A stretch of DNA of 64,000 bases from Spirosoma sordidisoli (GTDB lineage: Bacteria > Bacteroidota > Bacteroidia > Cytophagales > Spirosomataceae). Location: the NCBI RefSeq assembly GCF_004138325.1, contig NZ_SBLB01000001.1, forward strand, positions 372,001-436,000, given 5' to 3'. Under the pieces are notes generated by a model that searched no databases, was not told where the DNA came from, and saw nothing but the letters and a program-made list of their open reading frames with translations. Shown in pieces: positions 60,397-64,000 of the stretch. The position numbers were made by a program, and so were the translations under genes. Positions within the stretch are counted from its first letter, which is position 1. Each line of letters starts with the position of its first letter.

Positions 60397-61779
60397 ATGA
60401 ACTACTACACTGGATTGATTCAGCTGGGCTTGTTGCTGCTGAGTACAACGCTACTGGGCTGCGATCAGAAGGCCGTAGAGGATATTGTGGCTCCGGCGCG
60501 CCCCCCAGCAACCGCAGTCGCCCGGAGTTATTATGTCTCCGAGGCAACCGGCTCCGACGCCAACCTGGGTACCTCCATCAATGCCCCCTTGAAAACAATC
60601 ACGGCTGGGCAGGCACTGGCCACCCCCGGCGACACGGTATTTATCATGAACGGGTCATACATACCCGCCACCACCATTCAACTGCTAAAATCAGGAACGG
60701 AAGGAAAGTACATTACCTACAAGGCCTATCCGGGGCACGCCCCCAAATTCATCTTTTCCGGAAGCATCTGGAATGCGGTAAGCATCAATGGCTCTTACCT
60801 CGTTCTGGAAGGCATCGAATTTCAGGGCAATAACCAGAATCTGACCTATGCCGACGCCCTGGCTTCGTATAATGACAAACAGGCGGGCGGAACGAATAAT
60901 GACCGATATGCGACCTATAACATGAATGGCATTTCGATCGGAGGCCCAAGAACGGATTCTAAGTTTCCGCATCACGTAGTCATCCGCAACTGTAAGATAC
61001 ACGATTTCCCGGGGGGCGGTCTCAGTGCCATTCAGACTGATTACATAACATTTGACGGAAACACGGTTTACAACAACGCCTGGTATATGATGTATGGCGG
61101 CAGCGGCATTAGTATTCTGACCCCGTTTGACAGCGACGCCAACACCGGGTACAAAAACATTGTCCGAAACAACATCTGCTATAACAACAAAACGACCATA
61201 CCCTGGATTGGCCTCACCCCCGCGCGGCTTTCGGATGGCAACGGCATCATCATCGATGTCAACCTGCGTCCATACAATTCGACCGCAACGGATAAACCGT
61301 ATAAGGGTCGGACGTTGGTTGAAAACAATGTCAGTTTCAATAATGGGGGGTCGGGTATCCATGCGTTCGACGCAGCGCACATCGACATCATCAACAACAC
61401 GACCTATAACAACGCCCAAATTATGGTCGACTACGCCGACCTCTATGCAAATACCTGCAACGATGTACGAATTATGAACAACGTTGTTTATGCGAAGCCC
61501 GGCGGAAAGTGCAATTCAAACAACAAAAACACCAACGTTATCTACGATTACAATATCTACTTTGGCGGTACCACGGCGGTAAAAGGGTCCAATGATAAAG
61601 TGATGGACCCTCAGTTTATCAACCTGTCGACCAATGCAGCCGTGGCTAACTTTTCATTAGCGGGTGGAAGCCCAGCCATCAACGCCGGCACCCAAACGCT
61701 GTTCTCCCCGAAAGACATTAAAGGGGTGGCGCGGCCCAAAGGGGGAGCCATCGATTGTGGCGCCTATGAAGTTCAGTAG
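60397..61779 (+). CDS. Right-handed beta-helix lipoprotein (lyase/epimerase-like)
   Basis: Protein of 460 residues with lipobox L-L-G-C-D. After the signal: Y-Y-V-S-E-A-T-G-S-D-A-N-L-G-T (the DUF1565-type start of right-handed beta-helix proteins), then repeats rich in N-N and G, for example V-L-E-G-I-E-F-Q-G-N-N and V-E-N-N-V-S-F-N-N-G-G-S-G. It ends G-G-S-P-A-I-N-A-G-T, D-I-K-G-V-A-R-P and D-C-G-A-Y-E, the so-called choice-of-anchor-Q end. Proteins of this fold include pectate lyases, mannuronate epimerases and surface binders; catalysis cannot be confirmed. It is the last gene before a 426-bp gap and may be the end of the main operon. Confidence 0.82.
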   Translation: MNYYTGLIQLGLLLLSTTLLGCDQKAVEDIVAPARPPATAVARSYYVSEATGSDANLGTSINAPLKTITAGQALATPGDTVFIMNGSYIPATTIQLLKSGTEGKYITYKAYPGHAPKFIFSGSIWNAVSINGSYLVLEGIEFQGNNQNLTYADALASYNDKQAGGTNNDRYATYNMNGISIGGPRTDSKFPHHVVIRNCKIHDFPGGGLSAIQTDYITFDGNTVYNNAWYMMYGGSGISILTPFDSDANTGYKNIVRNNICYNNKTTIPWIGLTPARLSDGNGIIIDVNLRPYNSTATDKPYKGRTLVENNVSFNNGGSGIHAFDAAHIDIINNTTYNNAQIMVDYADLYANTCNDVRIMNNVVYAKPGGKCNSNNKNTNVIYDYNIYFGGTTAVKGSNDKVMDPQFINLSTNAAVANFSLAGGSPAINAGTQTLFSPKDIKGVARPKGGAIDCGAYEVQ

Positions 61780-61916
61780 TTCACTGATCTTCAGGCGGCT
61801 CAGGCAGTTTGCTAAGGTTCGGCGGGTTCAGGCCTGCCCTATACCCTTTCAGCACCGGCGCTACCCGGCTGGGTAAGTCGGCCATCGTCTCCCAGCCCCG
61901 CGACGGCGGCCCGGCC

Positions 61917-62104
61917 TAAGAGCTTGTTTGGGGAAGAGTTGATGTGAATTCCACTAGCCCGAATCGCTACCTTTTTGCCCCCCAGCCCCCTAAAGGGGGA
62001 GCCGTCCGCGCCGAATGGGCTCCCCCTTTAGGGGGCTGGGGGGTACAAAGGCAGCCCATCGAGCCAACTAACGTCGACAAATCTCTTCCCCCAACAACCT
62101 CTTA
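61917..62104. mobile_element. 186-bp palindromic MITE/REP-like element
   Basis: The element is a symmetric imperfect palindrome: arms 61918-62003 and 62018-62103 are both 86 nt, pair without gaps and match at 64 of 86 positions, around a 14-nt centre. The ends (61918-61938 and 62083-62103) match at 19 of 21 and the inner 26 bp perfectly. TA occurs at both outer edges, as would a TA target duplication. No coding capacity. The inner part contains ccccctaaaggggg, itself nearly self-complementary. Confidence 0.7.
61978..62043. repeat. Perfect 26-bp inverted repeat inside the element
   Basis: Arms 61978-62003 and 62018-62043 are exact reverse complements, loop 14 nt. In RNA this would form a very stable hairpin between the beta-helix and GH95 genes and could stop or stabilise transcripts. 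Confidence 0.9.
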
Positions 62105-62205
62105 ACCCAGCGGGGAGCCTTGCCGACTGCCCATTACGCAGCAAAGTCGATGACTGAAGCACCTGCTGCTTTTCAGCTACTAAACCGAACAAAAGTCGAT
62201 CTGGA

Positions 62206-64000
62206 ATGAAAAAAGTGCGTCTCTTCTTTTTCGTTGTTGCCAGCTTGTGGACAGGGATTAGCATTGCCCAAAAACCTCGCTTTAGAAACTATCGGCTATG
62301 GTACGACAAACCCGTGCCGAATCTGCCCATTACGAACTTGGATTCGCTCAATGCCCAGACACTGGTAGAAGCCACCCCGCTGGACCCCGCCTGGGAAAAC
62401 TGGTCGCTGCCGATTGGGAACGGCTATATGGGAGCCTCGCTGTTTGGCCGGACGGTAACGGAACGAATACAACTGACCGAAAACAGCATGGCCGCCAAAA
62501 GTCTCTACGGTGGCGTAGGCTTAACTAATTTTGCCGAGCTGTACCTGGACTTCAACCACAAAACGCCCCAAAAGTACAGCCGTAGCTTACGGCTCAACGA
62601 TGCGGTGTCGACGGTAAAATACGAACAGGACGGGGTCAGGTATGAGCGGGAATACATAGCCAGTTATCCGGATAAAGTACTCGCCATCCGGCTAACGGCC
62701 AGCCAGAAAAATAAACTGTCGTTTACCGTTCGGCCTGAAATTCCGTACAAAAAACCAATTGGCCCGGCCTCCAAAAACAACGGACGCGTGGGCCGCGTGT
62801 CGGCCCAAAACGACCTCATCACCTTATCGGGCAAGCTGGAACACCTCAATATTCGGTTCGAAGGCCAATTCAGGGTCATTCCAACGGGCGGCACGCTGAA
62901 AGCCATCACGGATGCGGACGGTGATAACGGGAAGATTGTGGTCACCGGCGCCGATGCGGCCCTTATTCTGGTGGCGGTCGGCACAAATTATAAACTGGAC
63001 AGTTCCATTTTTGAGGAACATACGAGTAGCAAAAAGTTAGCCGACACCACCTCGCCCCACCGCAGGGTAACGGCTATTCTGGAAAAAGCATCGGCCAAAA
63101 CGTACGCTCAGTTACTGGCGTCTCACCGAAACGAGTACAGCGCGTTGTTCGATAGAGCCACGGTCAATTTGGGCGCAAACGAGTCGGCATTGACAACAGA
63201 CGCGCTGTTGAACAACTACAAAGCAGGCGTCATTGACCCGTACCTCGAAGAATTGTACTTTCAGTATGGGCGATATCTGCTCATCTGTTCGTCCCGCCCC
63301 GGCACGTTACCACCTAATCTTCAGGGCATCTGGAGCCAGTACGACATCACGCCCTGGACGGGGGGCTACTGGCACAATATCAACATACAGATGAATTACT
63401 GGCCCGTCTTTACAACTAACCTGACCGAGCTGTTTCAGTCGTTTGCCGATTACAACCTGGCTTATCGCCGGGCCGCCACGCAAGGAGCAACGGACTACCT
63501 CAAACGGAACAACCCCCACAGGCTGGTGGCGGGCGATGGCGAAAATGGCTGGACCATCGGAACCGGAGCAAGTGCGTATTCCATCTCAAAGCCGGGTATT
63601 CATTCCGGGCCAGGCACCGGCACGATGACGACGAAACTGTTCTGGGACTATTATGCGTTTACGGGCGACAAACAAATCCTGAAAAACATCACCTATCCGG
63701 CCCTGCTCGGCATGTCTAAATTCCTGGCCAAGGTAGTGGTCGATACGGCGGGCGTACTCCTCACCTATCCATCCTATTCTCCGGAGCAACGATGGCAGAA
63801 AGTGAAGGAGCATTATAAGACAATGGGCACTGCGTTCGATCAGCAGATGATCTACGAAAACCATCGGGACGTGCTGAAAGCCGCTCAGGAACTGGGCGAT
63901 ACCACGCCTTTTTTGGCTGTCATTCAGGCTCAGTTACCCAGGCTTGACCCGGTTCTGATAGGCATGTCGGGGCAGATTAAAGAATACCGGGAAGAAAATT
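62206..64000 (+). CDS. GH95 glycoside hydrolase (alpha-L-fucosidase/galactosidase type), 3' end missing
   Basis: 598 codons are present and the gene runs off the right edge. Signal peptide (ends near S-I-A-Q), then the GH95 N-terminal domain with W-S-L-P-I-G-N-G-Y-M-G-A-S-L-F-G and E-R-I-Q-L-T-E-N-S. The catalytic part has N391-I-N393-I-Q-M-N-Y-W-P, matching the N-x-N pair of AfcA-type alpha-1,2-L-fucosidases, G-D-G-E-N-G-W-T-I-G, and Glu527 in P-S-Y-S-P-E-Q, the likely general acid. The final catalytic Asp would lie beyond the window. It removes alpha-L-fucose or alpha-L-galactose ends. It is separated from the main operon by the MITE-like element, so it may have its own promoter. Confidence 0.9.
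   Translation, partial: MKKVRLFFFVVASLWTGISIAQKPRFRNYRLWYDKPVPNLPITNLDSLNAQTLVEATPLDPAWENWSLPIGNGYMGASLFGRTVTERIQLTENSMAAKSLYGGVGLTNFAELYLDFNHKTPQKYSRSLRLNDAVSTVKYEQDGVRYEREYIASYPDKVLAIRLTASQKNKLSFTVRPEIPYKKPIGPASKNNGRVGRVSAQNDLITLSGKLEHLNIRFEGQFRVIPTGGTLKAITDADGDNGKIVVTGADAALILVAVGTNYKLDSSIFEEHTSSKKLADTTSPHRRVTAILEKASAKTYAQLLASHRNEYSALFDRATVNLGANESALTTDALLNNYKAGVIDPYLEELYFQYGRYLLICSSRPGTLPPNLQGIWSQYDITPWTGGYWHNINIQMNYWPVFTTNLTELFQSFADYNLAYRRAATQGATDYLKRNNPHRLVAGDGENGWTIGTGASAYSISKPGIHSGPGTGTMTTKLFWDYYAFTGDKQILKNITYPALLGMSKFLAKVVVDTAGVLLTYPSYSPEQRWQKVKEHYKTMGTAFDQQMIYENHRDVLKAAQELGDTTPFLAVIQAQLPRLDPVLIGMSGQIKEYREEN

Larger units (their letters stand above)
61780..62205. other. Intergenic region with MITE/REP-like element
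   Basis: 426 bp with no credible gene. The centre is occupied by the palindromic element at 61917-62104. The last 100 bp before the GH95 start have a repeated aaagtcgat (62134-62142 and 62192-62200) but no clear promoter box. Confidence 0.7.

Noticed and set aside
61664..61876. 70-codon frame over the end of the beta-helix gene
   Set aside because: It lies in another frame of a well-supported gene and extends only into non-coding DNA.
1..64000. tRNA, rRNA, CRISPR or prophage genes
   Set aside because: No T-loop-like motif in a cloverleaf context, no regularly spaced repeats and no phage structural or integrase genes were seen on reading both strands; short or divergent RNA genes could still be missed without a covariance search.

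Overview
The window comes from the chromosome of a Bacteroidota bacterium, most likely a Cytophagales member of the Spirosoma type (Spirosomaceae). This is inferred from SusC/SusD pairs, FecR/ECF-sigma units, DUF4249 lipoproteins next to a TonB receptor, SprB-type repeats with a C-terminal T9SS sorting domain, a GC-rich but strongly patterned codon use, and promoters of the Bacteroidota form TTTG-N19/20-TAnnTTTG. No rRNA, tRNA, CRISPR array, prophage or complete insertion sequence was seen.

Layout. 1-267: 5' end of a GT9 heptosyltransferase running off the left edge. 319-5945 (minus): a TonB-dependent receptor followed by three tandem paralogous DUF4249 lipoproteins. 6022-23117: mostly housekeeping and scattered genes: a PolX-like protein with an altered polymerase site, thyA, an OsmC protein, mtgA, a HemW-like radical SAM protein with an internal repeat, a GNAT protein, a 51-residue Cys/Lys-rich protein, DUF4198-DoxX-amidase, a minus-strand YCII/hypothetical/HAD/PhzF operon, a CPBP protease, a LytS-type kinase and an S9 peptidase. 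23240-29104: a SprB-repeat secreted protein, a small acidic protein and an SGNH-hydrolase/DUF11 protein. 29202-36262: Anbu proteasome homologue with transglutaminase, glmM (GTG start), two DUF2382 stress proteins, a Bor-like lipoprotein and an FAD-dependent sugar/alditol oxidase-like enzyme.

36721-64000 is a polysaccharide utilisation locus. Two enzymes (GH38 and a lyase-like protein) read leftward. Diverging from them is an apparent operon of eleven genes whose gaps are all under 60 bp: ECF sigma, FecR, SusC with an STN signalling domain, SusD, a second SusC without that domain or the usual carboxypeptidase-like domain, a second SusD, a second ECF sigma, a GH36-like enzyme, a large c-type-heme PSCyt/DUF1549/LamG/DUF1553 lipoprotein, a Tat-exported DUF1501 protein and a beta-helix lipoprotein. 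A 186-bp palindromic MITE/REP-like element separates these from a GH95 enzyme that runs off the right edge. A plausible reading is that the STN-SusC senses a fucose/galactose/mannose-containing glycan, signals through FecR and sigma, and turns on import and degradation. The heme protein/DUF1501 pair may add an oxidative or sugar-modifying step. That last part is the least understood and most interesting element of the window.

Other points worth a second look are the altered PolX active site, the tiny Cys/Lys-rich gene with a perfect promoter, the triplicated DUF4249 genes with an invariant cysteine cluster, and two very long perfect hairpins at convergent gene ends.
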